DNA of 62,913 bases from Betaproteobacteria bacterium CG2_30_68_42 (GTDB lineage: Bacteria; Pseudomonadota; Gammaproteobacteria; Burkholderiales; Rhodocyclaceae), in contig MNXU01000028.1 of assembly GCA_001872285.1 (NCBI GenBank), positions 1 through 62,913 of the forward strand, written 5' to 3'. A program made the translations under genes and the position numbers. Below are positions 17,312 to 26,400 of the stretch, in pieces; within the stretch, counting starts at the first letter, position 1; the number at the start of each line of letters is the position of its first letter. Under the pieces are notes generated by a model, which was not told the origin of the DNA, made no database searches, and saw only the letters and a list, made by a program, of their open reading frames with translations.

Positions 17312-17644
17312 ATGAAGGCGCTCCTTGTCCTCACCACCGTCCCCGATCGGGAATTGGCCGAGGAGCTCGCGCGCGGCCTGGTCGAGGCGCGGCTCGCGGC
17401 CTGCGTGAGCATTCTCGCCCCCTGCCAGTCCGTCTATCGCTGGGAAGACCTGATCGAGGCCGCGAGCGAGATTCCCCTGCTCATCAAGACCACGTCCGGC
17501 CGCTATCGGGCGATCGAGCAGGCGATCCGCGAACGGCACCCCTACGAACTTCCGGAAATCCTCGCAGTCGCAACGGACAAGGGACTTCCCGCCTACCTCG
17601 AATGGATCGCCTCCGAAACGGCGGCCGAAACGCAGCGCCCGTGA
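17312..17644 (+). CDS. cutA: Divalent-cation tolerance protein CutA
   Basis: CutA is a small trimeric protein with a PII-like ferredoxin fold, historically linked to copper tolerance but with no firmly proven biochemical role. The 110 residues show the conserved TTVPDRELAEELARGLVEARLAACVSI start, YRWEDLIEAASEIPLLIKT, and HPYELPEILAV. It precedes dsbD by 19 bases; cutA and dsbD (once called cutA2) are adjacent in many proteobacteria and probably co-transcribed. No ribosome binding site of strength is visible, which fits possible leaderless expression from the -10 box at 17300. Confidence 0.94.
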   Translation: MKALLVLTTVPDRELAEELARGLVEARLAACVSILAPCQSVYRWEDLIEAASEIPLLIKTTSGRYRAIEQAIRERHPYELPEILAVATDKGLPAYLEWIASETAAETQRP

Positions 17645-17663
17645 TTCCAGAGGCATACCGAAC

Positions 17664-19454
17664 ATGCTGAAACGCTGGCTCGTGCTGCTGTTCTGCCTGT
17701 TCGCCGCCGCCGCGGTCGCCGGCGAGGATCTCCTGCAACCGGAGCAGGCGTACCGGCTGTCCGCACGTGCGCTCGACGCTTCCACACTCGAAGTCCGCTA
17801 CCAGATCGCAGACGGCTACTACATGTACCGCAGCAAGTTCCAGTTCGCCGTGGAGCCGGCGCAGGTCAAGCTGGGCGAGCCGCGGCTGCCGCCGGGAAAG
17901 CTCAAGCACGACGAGTTCTTCGGCGACACGGAGACCTACCGCAACGAGGTCGTCATTGCCGTGCCGTTTTCCGGGGCGGAAGGGCTCCGCGAGCTGAAGC
18001 TCACCGTCACCTCGCAGGGCTGCGCCGACATCGGCGTGTGTTTCCCGCCCACCGCACAGAGCGTCCCGGTGAGCATGGCCGGCGCGAGCGCCGCGACGGC
18101 GGCCGAACCGCCTGCCGCCGCACGCTCGGGCGACGAGTCCTCGCGGGTCGCGCAGATGCTCGGGAAGGCGGGCTTCTGGCTCGCGGCCGCCAGCTTTTTC
18201 GGATTCGGCGTCCTGCTCACCTTCACCCCCTGTGTGTTTCCGATGGTGCCCATCCTCTCCGGGATCATCGTCGGCCACGGCCGCGAAATCTCGAAGCGGC
18301 GCGCGCTCGCACTCTCCGGTGTCTATGTCGTCGGCATGGCCCTCACCTATGCCATTGCCGGGGTGGCGGCCGGGCTGTCCGGCACGCTGATCTCGGCGGC
18401 ATTGCAGAACGCATGGGTGCTGGGCGTGTTCGCCGCGCTCTTCGTCGTGCTCGCATTGTCCATGTTCGGCCTCTACGAGCTGCAACTGCCGGCGGCGCTG
18501 CAGACCCGGGTGAGCGAGACCGCGAGCCATCGCCCGCGTGGTTCGTTCGCCGGGGTGGCCGGGATGGGCGCGCTCTCCGCACTCATCTGCGGACCCTGCG
18601 TGGCGGCGCCGCTCGCCGGAGCCCTGCTCTACATCGCACAGAGCGGCGATGCGGTGCTGGGCGGTGCCGCGCTGTTCGCGATGGGACTGGGCATGGGTGC
18701 GCCGCTCATCGTGCTGGCGGTGTCGGCGCGCAGCCTGCTGCCCAGGGCAGGCGCGTGGATGGAGGCGGTCAAGAAGTTCTTCGGCGTGGCGTTGCTCGCG
18801 GTGGCGATCTGGATCGTCTCGCCGGTGCTGCCCGCGGGCGCGAGCATGCTGGCGTGGGCCGTGCTGCTGATCTTCTCCGCCACCTATCTGCACGCGCTCG
18901 ATCCGCTCCCCGCGGGCGCGAGCGGCTGGCAGCGTTTCTGGAAAGGGGCCGGAGTGGTGCTGGTGCTCACCGGGGCGTCGCTGCTCGTCGGGGCGCTCGC
19001 GGGCAGCCGCGATCCGCTGCAGCCGCTTGCCGTGCTGCGCGGCGCGGGCGCGGCCGCCGAGCGGCCGGTCGCCTTCGAGCGCGTGCGCAACCTCGCCGAA
19101 CTCGACGCCAGGCTGACCGCTTCGACCCGGCCGGTGATGCTCGACTTCTACGCGGACTGGTGCGTCTCGTGCAAGGAGTTCGAGCGCTACACGCTGAGCG
19201 ACGCCGCGGTCCGGGCACGGCTCGGCAGGATGCTCCTGCTGCAGGCCGATGTCACCGCGAACAGCGATGAGGACCAGGCGCTGCTCAAGCGCTTCGGTCT
19301 GTTCGGTCCGCCCGGGATCCTGTTCTTCGCAGCCGGTGGACGCCAGATTCCGGATCTGCGCGTCGTCGGCTTTCAGCCGGCCGAGGAGTTCGTGGGCATC
19401 CTCGATCGCGCCCTGGCCGCGCGCACGCCGCGCCCGGCCGTCGCGCTGCGCTAG
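17664..19454 (+). CDS. dsbD: Thiol:disulfide interchange protein DsbD
   Basis: DsbD carries electrons from cytoplasmic thioredoxin across the inner membrane to periplasmic DsbC and cytochrome c maturation proteins. The 596-residue protein shows all three modules: signal peptide 1-20; the periplasmic alpha domain with Cys120-x5-Cys126; a polytopic beta domain with Cys190 (TFTPCVFP) and Cys312 (ICGPCVAAP); and a C-terminal thioredoxin-like gamma domain with DWCVSCKEFE. It directly follows cutA. The next gene, ribE, has its own putative promoter at the dsbD stop. Confidence 0.95.
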   Translation: MLKRWLVLLFCLFAAAAVAGEDLLQPEQAYRLSARALDASTLEVRYQIADGYYMYRSKFQFAVEPAQVKLGEPRLPPGKLKHDEFFGDTETYRNEVVIAVPFSGAEGLRELKLTVTSQGCADIGVCFPPTAQSVPVSMAGASAATAAEPPAAARSGDESSRVAQMLGKAGFWLAAASFFGFGVLLTFTPCVFPMVPILSGIIVGHGREISKRRALALSGVYVVGMALTYAIAGVAAGLSGTLISAALQNAWVLGVFAALFVVLALSMFGLYELQLPAALQTRVSETASHRPRGSFAGVAGMGALSALICGPCVAAPLAGALLYIAQSGDAVLGGAALFAMGLGMGAPLIVLAVSARSLLPRAGAWMEAVKKFFGVALLAVAIWIVSPVLPAGASMLAWAVLLIFSATYLHALDPLPAGASGWQRFWKGAGVVLVLTGASLLVGALAGSRDPLQPLAVLRGAGAAAERPVAFERVRNLAELDARLTASTRPVMLDFYADWCVSCKEFERYTLSDAAVRARLGRMLLLQADVTANSDEDQALLKRFGLFGPPGILFFAAGGRQIPDLRVVGFQPAEEFVGILDRALAARTPRPAVALR

Positions 19455-19460
19455 TACAAT
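19455..19460 (+). promoter_or_regulatory. Putative -10 box of the riboflavin cluster
   Basis: TACAAT followed by GCGGCC begins immediately after the dsbD stop codon and 36 bases before the ribE start. No FMN-riboswitch sequence is present in the short leader. Confidence 0.4.
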
Positions 19461-19490
19461 GCGGCCCTCACCGAGGATCATTCCGCCTTC

Positions 19491-20087
19491 ATGTTCTCCG
19501 GAATCGTCGCCGCCGTCGGCCGCATCGTTCGCACCGAACCGCTGGCGAAGGGGCTGCGTTTGAGCGTGGAGGCCACCGCGCTCGACCTGTCGGATGTGGC
19601 GATCGGAGACAGCATCGCGGTCAGCGGCGTTTGTCTCACGGTGATTGGCCGCAGCGCCACGCAGTTCGAGGCGGAGGTGTCGCACGAAACCCTGCGCTGC
19701 ACGGCAGGACTCGATGCGCCCGGTGAGGTCAACCTGGAGAAGGCCCTGCGCATGGGGGAGCGGCTCGGCGGCCACCTCGTGAGCGGCCACGTGGATGGCG
19801 TGGGCGAGGTGCTTCGCTTCGCCCGCGCCGGCGAGTGCCATGAACTCGTGGTGAATGCGCCGGAGGAGCTTGCGCGCTTCATCGCCCGCAAGGGCTCGAT
19901 CACGATCGACGGCGTGAGCCTGACGGTCAATCGGGTCGCGGGAAGCGAATTCGAGGTCAACCTGATTCCGCACACGGCGAGCGCGACCACGCTGGGGCAG
20001 CTCGCCGCGGGCAGGCGCGTGAATCTGGAGGTCGATCTGATCGCACGCTACGTGGATCGAATTCTTGCCGAGACCACGGCCGGCTGA
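19491..20087 (+). CDS. ribE: Riboflavin synthase alpha chain
   Basis: Riboflavin synthase dismutates two lumazine molecules to riboflavin. The 198-residue protein consists of two homologous lumazine-binding repeats: the first starts MFSGIVAAVGRI and includes the conserved VSGVCLTV; the second contains GGHLVSGHVDGVG and the SITIDGVSLTVN sequence. The C-terminal helix ends LIARYVDRILAE. Length and motifs are standard. It begins the ribE-ribB-ribH run with only three bases before the next start; ribD, which often precedes it, is not present here. Confidence 0.96.
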   Translation: MFSGIVAAVGRIVRTEPLAKGLRLSVEATALDLSDVAIGDSIAVSGVCLTVIGRSATQFEAEVSHETLRCTAGLDAPGEVNLEKALRMGERLGGHLVSGHVDGVGEVLRFARAGECHELVVNAPEELARFIARKGSITIDGVSLTVNRVAGSEFEVNLIPHTASATTLGQLAAGRRVNLEVDLIARYVDRILAETTAG

Positions 20088-20090
20088 ACG

Positions 20091-21194
20091 ATGGGCGCAC
20101 TGTCCTCCATCCAGGAGATCATCGAGGAGATCCGCTGCGGGCGGATGGTCGTTCTGGTGGATGAGGAGGATCGCGAAAACGAAGGCGACCTCGTGCTCGG
20201 CGCCCAGTTCGTCACTCCCGAGGCGATCAACTTCATGGCCCGGCACGGGCGCGGTCTCATCTGCCTGACCCTCACCGAAGAGCGCTGCCGAGCGCTCGAT
20301 CTCTCGCTCATGGTGCGCGACAACCGCGCCCGCCACGGCACCGCCTTCACCGTTTCCATCGAGGCCGCCGAAGGGGTCACCACGGGCATCTCGGCCCACG
20401 ACCGGGCGCGCACGGTGCAGGCCGCCGTGGCACGCACTGCCGGGCCCGGGGACATCGTGCAACCCGGCCACGTATTTCCGCTGATGGCCCAGCGCGGCGG
20501 CGTGCTGGTGCGCGCCGGGCACACCGAGGCGGGCTGCGACCTCGCCGCGCTGGCGGGACTGGAGCCGGCCGCGGTGATCTGCGAAATCCTCAAGGAAGAC
20601 GGCTCGATGGCGCGGCTGCCCGACCTGGTCGACTTCGCGGCCGCCCACGGGCTGAAGATCGGTGCGATCCGCGACCTGATCAACCATCGCGCCGCCTCCG
20701 AGGTGCTGGTCACCCGGGTCGCGGAAAAGGAGGTCGAGACCCTCCACGGTCCGTTCAGGCTCTACGCCTACTCGGACCAGACCAGCGCCGAGGTGCATCT
20801 GGCACTGGTGAAGGGTGCCATCAGCGCGCAGGTCGAGACGCTGATCCGGGTCCACGAGCCGGTCTCGGTGTTGGACTTCCTCGACTGCGGGGATCCCCGC
20901 CATTCGTTCAGCATCGAGCGCGCGATGCGCATCATCGCCGAGCGCGGTGCAGGGGTGATCGTGCTCCTGCACCGCGCCGAGAGCGGCGCCGACATGCTGG
21001 CAGCAATGCGAAACGAGACGCCGCGCCCGGCGGCGCGCTGGGATCCGCGCCTGTACGGGATCGGCGCCCAGATCCTGCGCGACGTGGGCGTCGGCAAGAT
21101 GCGCCTGATGATGAGCCCGCGCAGGATGCCGAGCATGGCCGGCTTCGGCCTCGAGGTGTGCGGTTTTCTTTCCCCCAACGAGGCGAAGGCGTAG
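20091..21194 (+). CDS. ribB: 3,4-Dihydroxy-2-butanone-4-phosphate synthase with degenerate GTP cyclohydrolase II domain
   Basis: The N-terminal 200 residues are a complete DHBP synthase: DEEDRENEGDLV is the acidic active-site loop, then HGRGLICLTL, TAFTVSIEAAEGVTTGISAHDRA and AGHTEAGCDLA. The C-terminal half has the RibA fold but not its catalytic core. Where RibA has an HSECLTGD-type motif followed by a CDCG zinc site, this protein reads RVHEPVSVLDFLDCGDPRHSF, so the three zinc cysteines are not retained and GTP cyclohydrolase II activity is unlikely. Such RibBX-type fusions are known in Proteobacteria, and a separate ribA is expected elsewhere. It sits between ribE and ribH with three-base gaps. 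Confidence 0.92.
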   Translation: MGALSSIQEIIEEIRCGRMVVLVDEEDRENEGDLVLGAQFVTPEAINFMARHGRGLICLTLTEERCRALDLSLMVRDNRARHGTAFTVSIEAAEGVTTGISAHDRARTVQAAVARTAGPGDIVQPGHVFPLMAQRGGVLVRAGHTEAGCDLAALAGLEPAAVICEILKEDGSMARLPDLVDFAAAHGLKIGAIRDLINHRAASEVLVTRVAEKEVETLHGPFRLYAYSDQTSAEVHLALVKGAISAQVETLIRVHEPVSVLDFLDCGDPRHSFSIERAMRIIAERGAGVIVLLHRAESGADMLAAMRNETPRPAARWDPRLYGIGAQILRDVGVGKMRLMMSPRRMPSMAGFGLEVCGFLSPNEAKA

Positions 21195-21197
21195 CCG

Positions 21198-21677
21198 ATG
21201 GCGCGATACGACGAGATCGATGAAATCGAGCCCGCGACATCCGGCGAGGGATTGCGGCTCGGGCTGGTGATGAGCCGCTTCAATCCGGAGGTCGGCGACG
21301 GGCTGCTGGCCGCCTGCACCGAAGAGCTCCTGCGGCTGGGCGTTCGTCCGGCCGACCTGCTGGTCGCGACCGTCCCGGGAGCACTCGAGCTGCCGCTCTC
21401 GCTCAGGCGGATGGCGGATTCCGGCCGCTTCGACGCGCTCATCGCGCTCGGTGCGGTGATCCGCGGCGAGACCTATCATTTCGAGATCGTCTCGAACGAA
21501 TCCGCGCGCGGCATCACCGAAGTGCAGCTCGCGACCGGCATCCCGGTCGCCAACGCGGTGCTCACCACCGAGGATGACCATCAGGCGCTCGCGCGCATGC
21601 GGCAGAAGGGCGAGGATGCCGCACGGGTGGCGGTCGAAATGGCGAACCTGCTGCGCAGCCTCGCCGCGCGCCGATGA
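21198..21677 (+). CDS. ribH: 6,7-Dimethyl-8-ribityllumazine synthase
   Basis: RibH condenses the DHBP synthase product with the pyrimidine intermediate to give lumazine, the riboflavin synthase substrate. The 159-residue protein has [43 protein letters not shown] (with the catalytic-region histidine) and the phosphate-binding end of the family around TEDDHQAL. It begins four codons after the ribB stop region and overlaps nusB by four bases (ATGA), the usual ribH-nusB linkage in proteobacteria. Confidence 0.95.
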   Translation: MARYDEIDEIEPATSGEGLRLGLVMSRFNPEVGDGLLAACTEELLRLGVRPADLLVATVPGALELPLSLRRMADSGRFDALIALGAVIRGETYHFEIVSNESARGITEVQLATGIPVANAVLTTEDDHQALARMRQKGEDAARVAVEMANLLRSLAARR

Positions 21678-22117
21678 AGTCCTCGCGCCGCCTGGCGCGC
21701 GAGTTCGCGCTGCAGGGGCTGTACCAGTGGCAGCTCAGCGCGAATGCGCTCGAGGACATCGAACGTCATCTGGCGGAAGCGGGCGGATTCGCCAGAGCCG
21801 ACCACGAGCTGTTCACGACCCTCCTGCGCGGGGCGGCAGCCGAGGCCGCGCAGCTCACGGCGGAGTTCGCGCCACTGCTCGATCGCGCCGCGGAGGACCT
21901 CTCTCCGATCGAGCGCAGCATCCTGCTCATCGCCGCTTTCGAACTCAAGCACCAGCCGCAGACGCCTTACCGCGTCGTGCTCAACGAGGCGATCGAGCTG
22001 GCCAAGGCCTACGGGGCCACGGACGGCCACAAGTATGTCAATGGCGTTCTCGACCGGCTCGCCGCAAAGCTGCGCCCCGAGTTGGCGGGCACGGAGCGCA
22101 GCCAGCGGGAACGCTGA
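21674..22117 (+). CDS. nusB: Transcription antitermination factor NusB
   Basis: NusB, with NusE (S10), binds boxA RNA to support rRNA antitermination. The 147-residue, all-helical protein begins [20 protein letters not shown] and ends with [27 protein letters not shown], the strongly conserved C-terminal NusB signature. It overlaps ribH by four bases and precedes thiL by 17, matching the ribH-nusB-thiL-pgpA order known from many proteobacteria. Confidence 0.96.
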   Translation: MKSSRRLAREFALQGLYQWQLSANALEDIERHLAEAGGFARADHELFTTLLRGAAAEAAQLTAEFAPLLDRAAEDLSPIERSILLIAAFELKHQPQTPYRVVLNEAIELAKAYGATDGHKYVNGVLDRLAAKLRPELAGTERSQRER

Positions 22118-22134
22118 GCGCGCATTCGAGGGCG

Positions 22135-23109
22135 ATGGTTTCCGAGTTCGAGCTGATCCGGCGCCATTTCACGCGCCCGACCGCGCATACCGTTCTCGGC
22201 GTCGGGGACGATGCCGCGCTGATGCGGATCCGCCCCGGCATGGAACTCGCGGCCTCGACCGACATGCTGGTGGCGGGCGTGCATTTCCTCGCCGGCACCG
22301 ATCCGCGCAATCTCGGCTGGAAGGCTCTGGCGGTGAATGTCTCGGATCTCGCGGCGATGGGGGCACAGCCGCGCTGGGCTCTGCTGGCGGCTGCGCTGCC
22401 TTCTCCCGACGAAGTCTGGATCGCAGCCTTCGCCGAGGGATTGTTCGCCTGCGCGCACGCGCATTCCATCGACATCGTCGGCGGCGACACCACGCGCGGG
22501 CCGCTCACCATCAACGTGAGCGTTTTCGGCGAAGTGCCCGCGGGAGAAGCCCTGCGCCGTTCCGGGGCGCACGCGGGCGATGACATCTGGATCTCGGGGA
22601 CGCCCGGAACGGCGGCGCTCGGGCTCGCCGCCCTGCGCGGGCGCATCCGCCTCGGCGCGCAGTCGCAGGCGCGCTGCGTCGGCGCCCTCGAGCGGCCGCA
22701 ACCGCGCGTCGCGCTCGGGCTGGCGCTGCGCGGGCTCGCCTCCGCCGCTATCGACGTCTCGGATGGCCTGCTCGCCGATCTGGGCCACATCGCGGAGTGC
22801 TCGGCGCTCGCGGCCGAAGTGCGCGACGACTGGCTGCCCTGGGCGCCCCTTGCCGGGCTGACCTCCGATGCCACGCTCGCACGCGAGTGCCTGCTCGCCG
22901 GAGGCGACGACTACGAGCTCGCCTTCACCGCCGCAGCCGGGCGCCGCGGCGAGATCGAGGCCGCCGCGAGCAGGCTGGGCGTGACGCTCACCCGCATCGG
23001 CCGGATGCAGGGCGGGCCCGCTGGTAGCGTCGTTCTGGTCGATGCGGGCGGCAGCCCTCTGCCGGTCGTCGCGCGCGGCTTCGACCACTTCGAGTCTGCG
23101 CCAGAATGA
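22135..23109 (+). CDS. thiL: Thiamine-monophosphate kinase
   Basis: ThiL converts thiamine phosphate to thiamine diphosphate, the active cofactor and the ligand of the riboswitch at 49.9 kb. The 324-residue protein belongs to the AIR synthase-like ATP-binding family: VLGVGDDAALM and STDMLVAGVHF form the N-terminal metal and substrate sites, then AVNVSDLAAMGA, DIVGGDTTRG, AIDVSDGLLADLGH and AGGDDYELAF. The ATG at 22135 begins the conserved MVSEFELI. It overlaps pgpA by four bases. Confidence 0.96.
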   Translation: MVSEFELIRRHFTRPTAHTVLGVGDDAALMRIRPGMELAASTDMLVAGVHFLAGTDPRNLGWKALAVNVSDLAAMGAQPRWALLAAALPSPDEVWIAAFAEGLFACAHAHSIDIVGGDTTRGPLTINVSVFGEVPAGEALRRSGAHAGDDIWISGTPGTAALGLAALRGRIRLGAQSQARCVGALERPQPRVALGLALRGLASAAIDVSDGLLADLGHIAECSALAAEVRDDWLPWAPLAGLTSDATLARECLLAGGDDYELAFTAAAGRRGEIEAAASRLGVTLTRIGRMQGGPAGSVVLVDAGGSPLPVVARGFDHFESAPE

Positions 23110-23588
23110 ACCGTCCCGGGCTCAAGTTCCTTTTCGCCTCGCCGGCGCACTTCATCGCCTGCGGGCTGGGCAGCGGGCTTTCGCCATTCGCACCGGGCAC
23201 CGCAGGGACCCTCGCGGCATGGCTGCTGTTTCCCCTGCTGCGGGCGCGGTTTTCCGATGCGGGCTTGCTGATCTTCCTGGCCGCGGCTTTTGTCATCGGC
23301 ATCTTCGTCGCACAGCGCACCGGCGAGGCACTGGGCGTCGCCGATCACGGCGCGATCGTGTGGGACGAGATGGTGCCGTTCTGGCTGGTACTGCTCATGA
23401 CGCCGGAAGGAATCCTGTGGCAGGCGGGCGCGTTCTTCCTCTTCCGTGCCTTCGACGTCGTCAAGCCGCCGCCGGCGCGCTGGATTGACACCCGGGTCAA
23501 GAACGGTTTCGGCGTGATGGCCGACGATGCAGTCGCGGCGCTCTACACGCTGCTCGTGCTCGCGGCCGTGCAGCGGCTGACGGGCTGA
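23106..23588 (+). CDS. pgpA: Phosphatidylglycerophosphatase A
   Basis: PgpA removes the phosphate from phosphatidylglycerophosphate to give phosphatidylglycerol, the ClsB substrate. The 160-residue membrane protein has GSGLSPFAPGTAGTLAA near the start, VWDEMVPFW in the middle (conserved acidic catalytic-type residues) and FDVVKPPPARWIDTRVKNGFGVMADD before the final helix. Several hydrophobic segments are visible. It is coupled to thiL by an ATGA overlap and is followed after three bases by pncC. Confidence 0.95.
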   Translation: MNRPGLKFLFASPAHFIACGLGSGLSPFAPGTAGTLAAWLLFPLLRARFSDAGLLIFLAAAFVIGIFVAQRTGEALGVADHGAIVWDEMVPFWLVLLMTPEGILWQAGAFFLFRAFDVVKPPPARWIDTRVKNGFGVMADDAVAALYTLLVLAAVQRLTG

Positions 23589-23591
23589 GGG

Positions 23592-24086
23592 ATGGAACCC
23601 GAGCTCGCGGATCTCTCACGGCGTCTGGGCGAGCGACTCGCCCATGCCGGCTGGATGGTCGCAACGGCGGAATCCTGCACCGGGGGCTGGGTCGCCGAGG
23701 TCATCACCGCCACCGCCGGCAGTTCCGGGTGGTTCGAGCGCGGCTTCGTCACGTATTCGAATGCGGCCAAGGAGGAACAGCTCGGCGTGAGTCCGGAGAC
23801 GCTGCGTGCGGCTGGTGCGGTGAGCGAAGCGACAGCGCGCGAGATGGCGAGCGGCGCGCTGCGGGCGAGCCACGCGCAGGCGAGCCTCGCGATCACCGGC
23901 ATCGCGGGGCCTGCCGGCGGGAGCACGGAAAAGCCGGTGGGCACCGTATGCTTCGCCTGGTGCCTGCCCGGGCATGCGATGGAGAGCGCCATCCGGCACT
24001 TCGCAGGCGACCGCGAAGCCGTCCGGCGCGCTGCGCTACTCTTCGGCCTGACCGGACTGATCGCCAGACTACCGCCCGATAGTTAG
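23592..24086 (+). CDS. pncC: Nicotinamide-nucleotide amidase (CinA C-terminal domain)
   Basis: PncC deamidates nicotinamide mononucleotide to nicotinate mononucleotide in pyridine-nucleotide salvage, which complements de novo NAD synthesis by NadA. The 164-residue protein is the CinA_C domain alone, without the N-terminal molybdopterin-like half found in full CinA. ATAESCTGGWVAEVIT holds the conserved serine (Ser28), followed by GFVTYSNAAKEEQLGV, VSEATAREMASGA and ITGIAGPAGGS. It ends the ribE-to-pncC cluster; recA follows after a 111-base gap. Confidence 0.93.
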   Translation: MEPELADLSRRLGERLAHAGWMVATAESCTGGWVAEVITATAGSSGWFERGFVTYSNAAKEEQLGVSPETLRAAGAVSEATAREMASGALRASHAQASLAITGIAGPAGGSTEKPVGTVCFAWCLPGHAMESAIRHFAGDREAVRRAALLFGLTGLIARLPPDS

Positions 24087-24166
24087 TGCACACTACCGTT
24101 ACGGACCTCGAAAACACTACGCTAAAACTCATGTCCTAGGACCGGCTCCGAACTCGGCTGGTGTGT

Positions 24167-24172
24167 CATAAT
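24167..24172 (+). promoter_or_regulatory. Putative -10 box of recA
   Basis: CATAAT followed by GCCGCC lies 25 bases before the recA start codon, with GGGAGA as ribosome binding site between. It resembles the other putative -10 boxes in the window. No canonical LexA box (CTGT-N8-ACAG) can be found in the 111-base gap. Confidence 0.4.
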
Positions 24173-24197
24173 GCCGCCGTTGATGGGAGAACACGCG

Positions 24198-25213
<1,016 letters not shown>

Positions 25214-25217
<4 letters not shown>

Positions 25218-25648
25218 GCGTGGGCCTGCGCGAGCGGGCCCTGCGCCTGCTGGCGCGGCGCGAACACAGTCGGGCCGAGCTGGCACGCAAGCTTGCCGGA
25301 GGGGCCGAGCCGGTCGAGCTCGATGCGGTGCTCGACCGACTCGAACGCGAGGGTTACCTCTCGGACGGGCGTTTCGCAGAAGCCTACGTCACCTCGCACG
25401 GTGCGCGCCATGGCATCGCACGCCTGCACCACGATCTGCGCAGGCGTGGCGTCAGCGACGCGCTCATCGGCGAAGCCGTGGGCACGCTCGCACAGACGGA
25501 GATCGAGCGGGCACGCGAGGTCTGGAAGCGCCACTTCGGCCGTGCCCCGGACAATCCTCGGGAGTATGCCCGCCAGGCCCGCTTTTTCGAGGCGCGCGGG
25601 TTCGGCTCCGAAGTGCTGCGGGCGCTCCTGAAGTCGCCCGGGACATGA
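25214..25648 (+). CDS. recX: RecA regulatory protein RecX
   Basis: RecX binds RecA filaments and limits their growth. The 144-residue protein contains the three-helix repeats of the family: [21 protein letters not shown], then [38 protein letters not shown] and [20 protein letters not shown]. Its ATG overlaps the recA stop, the usual recA-recX coupling. Less usually, its own stop overlaps the lptB start by four bases, so lptB translation may be tied to recA-recX readthrough. Confidence 0.94.
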
Positions 25649-26367
25649 GCCTGTTGCGTGTCAGCGGGCTGCGAAAGCGTTTCAAGTCGCGCACCGTGGT
25701 CAAGGACGTCTCCTTCGAGGTGGCGAGCGGAGAGGTCGTAGGGCTGCTCGGACCCAACGGTGCGGGGAAGACCACCTGCTTCTACATGATCGTCGGCCTG
25801 ATCGCCGTCGATGGCGGCGAAATACGGTTCGACGATACGGCGCTCACCCACCTGCCAATCCACAAGCGGGCGCGCATGGGAATTTCGTACCTTCCGCAAG
25901 AAAATTCCGTGTTCCGGAAGCTCGACGTGGCGGACAATGTGCGCGCGATCCTGGAACTGCAACCGATCGGCCGCGAGGAGATCGAGCGCCGCCTGGACGC
26001 CCTGCTCGAAGAGCTGCATATCGGCGAGCTGCGCGGGACGGCGGCGATCTCGCTTTCGGGCGGCGAGCGCCGGCGGCTCGAAATCGCGCGTGCCCTGGCA
26101 GCCGATCCGCGCCTCATCCTGCTCGACGAACCGTTTGCCGGAGTGGACCCGATCGCGGTGCTGGACATCCAGAAGATCATTCGATTCCTGAAGGAGCGCG
26201 GCATCGGCGTGCTGATCACCGACCACAACGTTCGAGAGACCCTGGGCATCTGCGACCACGCCTACATCATCAACGAGGGCGAGGTGCTCGCCGCCGGGGC
26301 GCCGGGCGAGATCATCAGCAACGAGAGCGTCCGCAAGGTCTATCTCGGCGAGCATTTCCGCCTCTGA
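25645..26367 (+). CDS. lptB: LPS export ABC transporter ATP-binding protein LptB
   Basis: LptB powers extraction of lipopolysaccharide by LptFG and its transfer to the LptC-LptA-LptDE bridge. The 240-residue ATPase carries Walker A GPNGAGKT at 37-44, the Q-loop at [12 protein letters not shown], signature [10 protein letters not shown], Walker [14 protein letters not shown] and switch histidine in [11 protein letters not shown]. The downstream order lptB-rpoN-hpf-ptsN is standard. What is unusual is the upstream side: recX takes the place where lptC and lptA normally stand, with an ATGA overlap. Those two genes must be elsewhere if the pathway is complete. Confidence 0.96.
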   Translation: MSLLRVSGLRKRFKSRTVVKDVSFEVASGEVVGLLGPNGAGKTTCFYMIVGLIAVDGGEIRFDDTALTHLPIHKRARMGISYLPQENSVFRKLDVADNVRAILELQPIGREEIERRLDALLEELHIGELRGTAAISLSGGERRRLEIARALAADPRLILLDEPFAGVDPIAVLDIQKIIRFLKERGIGVLITDHNVRETLGICDHAYIINEGEVLAAGAPGEIISNESVRKVYLGEHFRL

Positions 26368-26400
26368 GCGCACGCACCTGCAACGCGTCCTCCTTGCCGT

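Noticed and set aside
19455-19490. FMN riboswitch before the riboflavin genes
   Set aside because: The leader is only about 30 bases and lacks the conserved RFN-element sequences.
17484-21581. Long open frame (over 1,300 codons) on the minus strand opposite dsbD and the riboflavin genes
   Set aside because: The product is low-complexity, His/Arg/Asp-rich and without domains. It is the mirror of well-conserved genes on the plus strand, as expected in high-GC DNA.
24087-24197. LexA box upstream of recA
   Set aside because: No CTGT-N8-ACAG or close variant is present in the 111-base gap. TAGTG/CACTA near 24085 is a short dyad without LexA character. SOS control, if any, must use another site.
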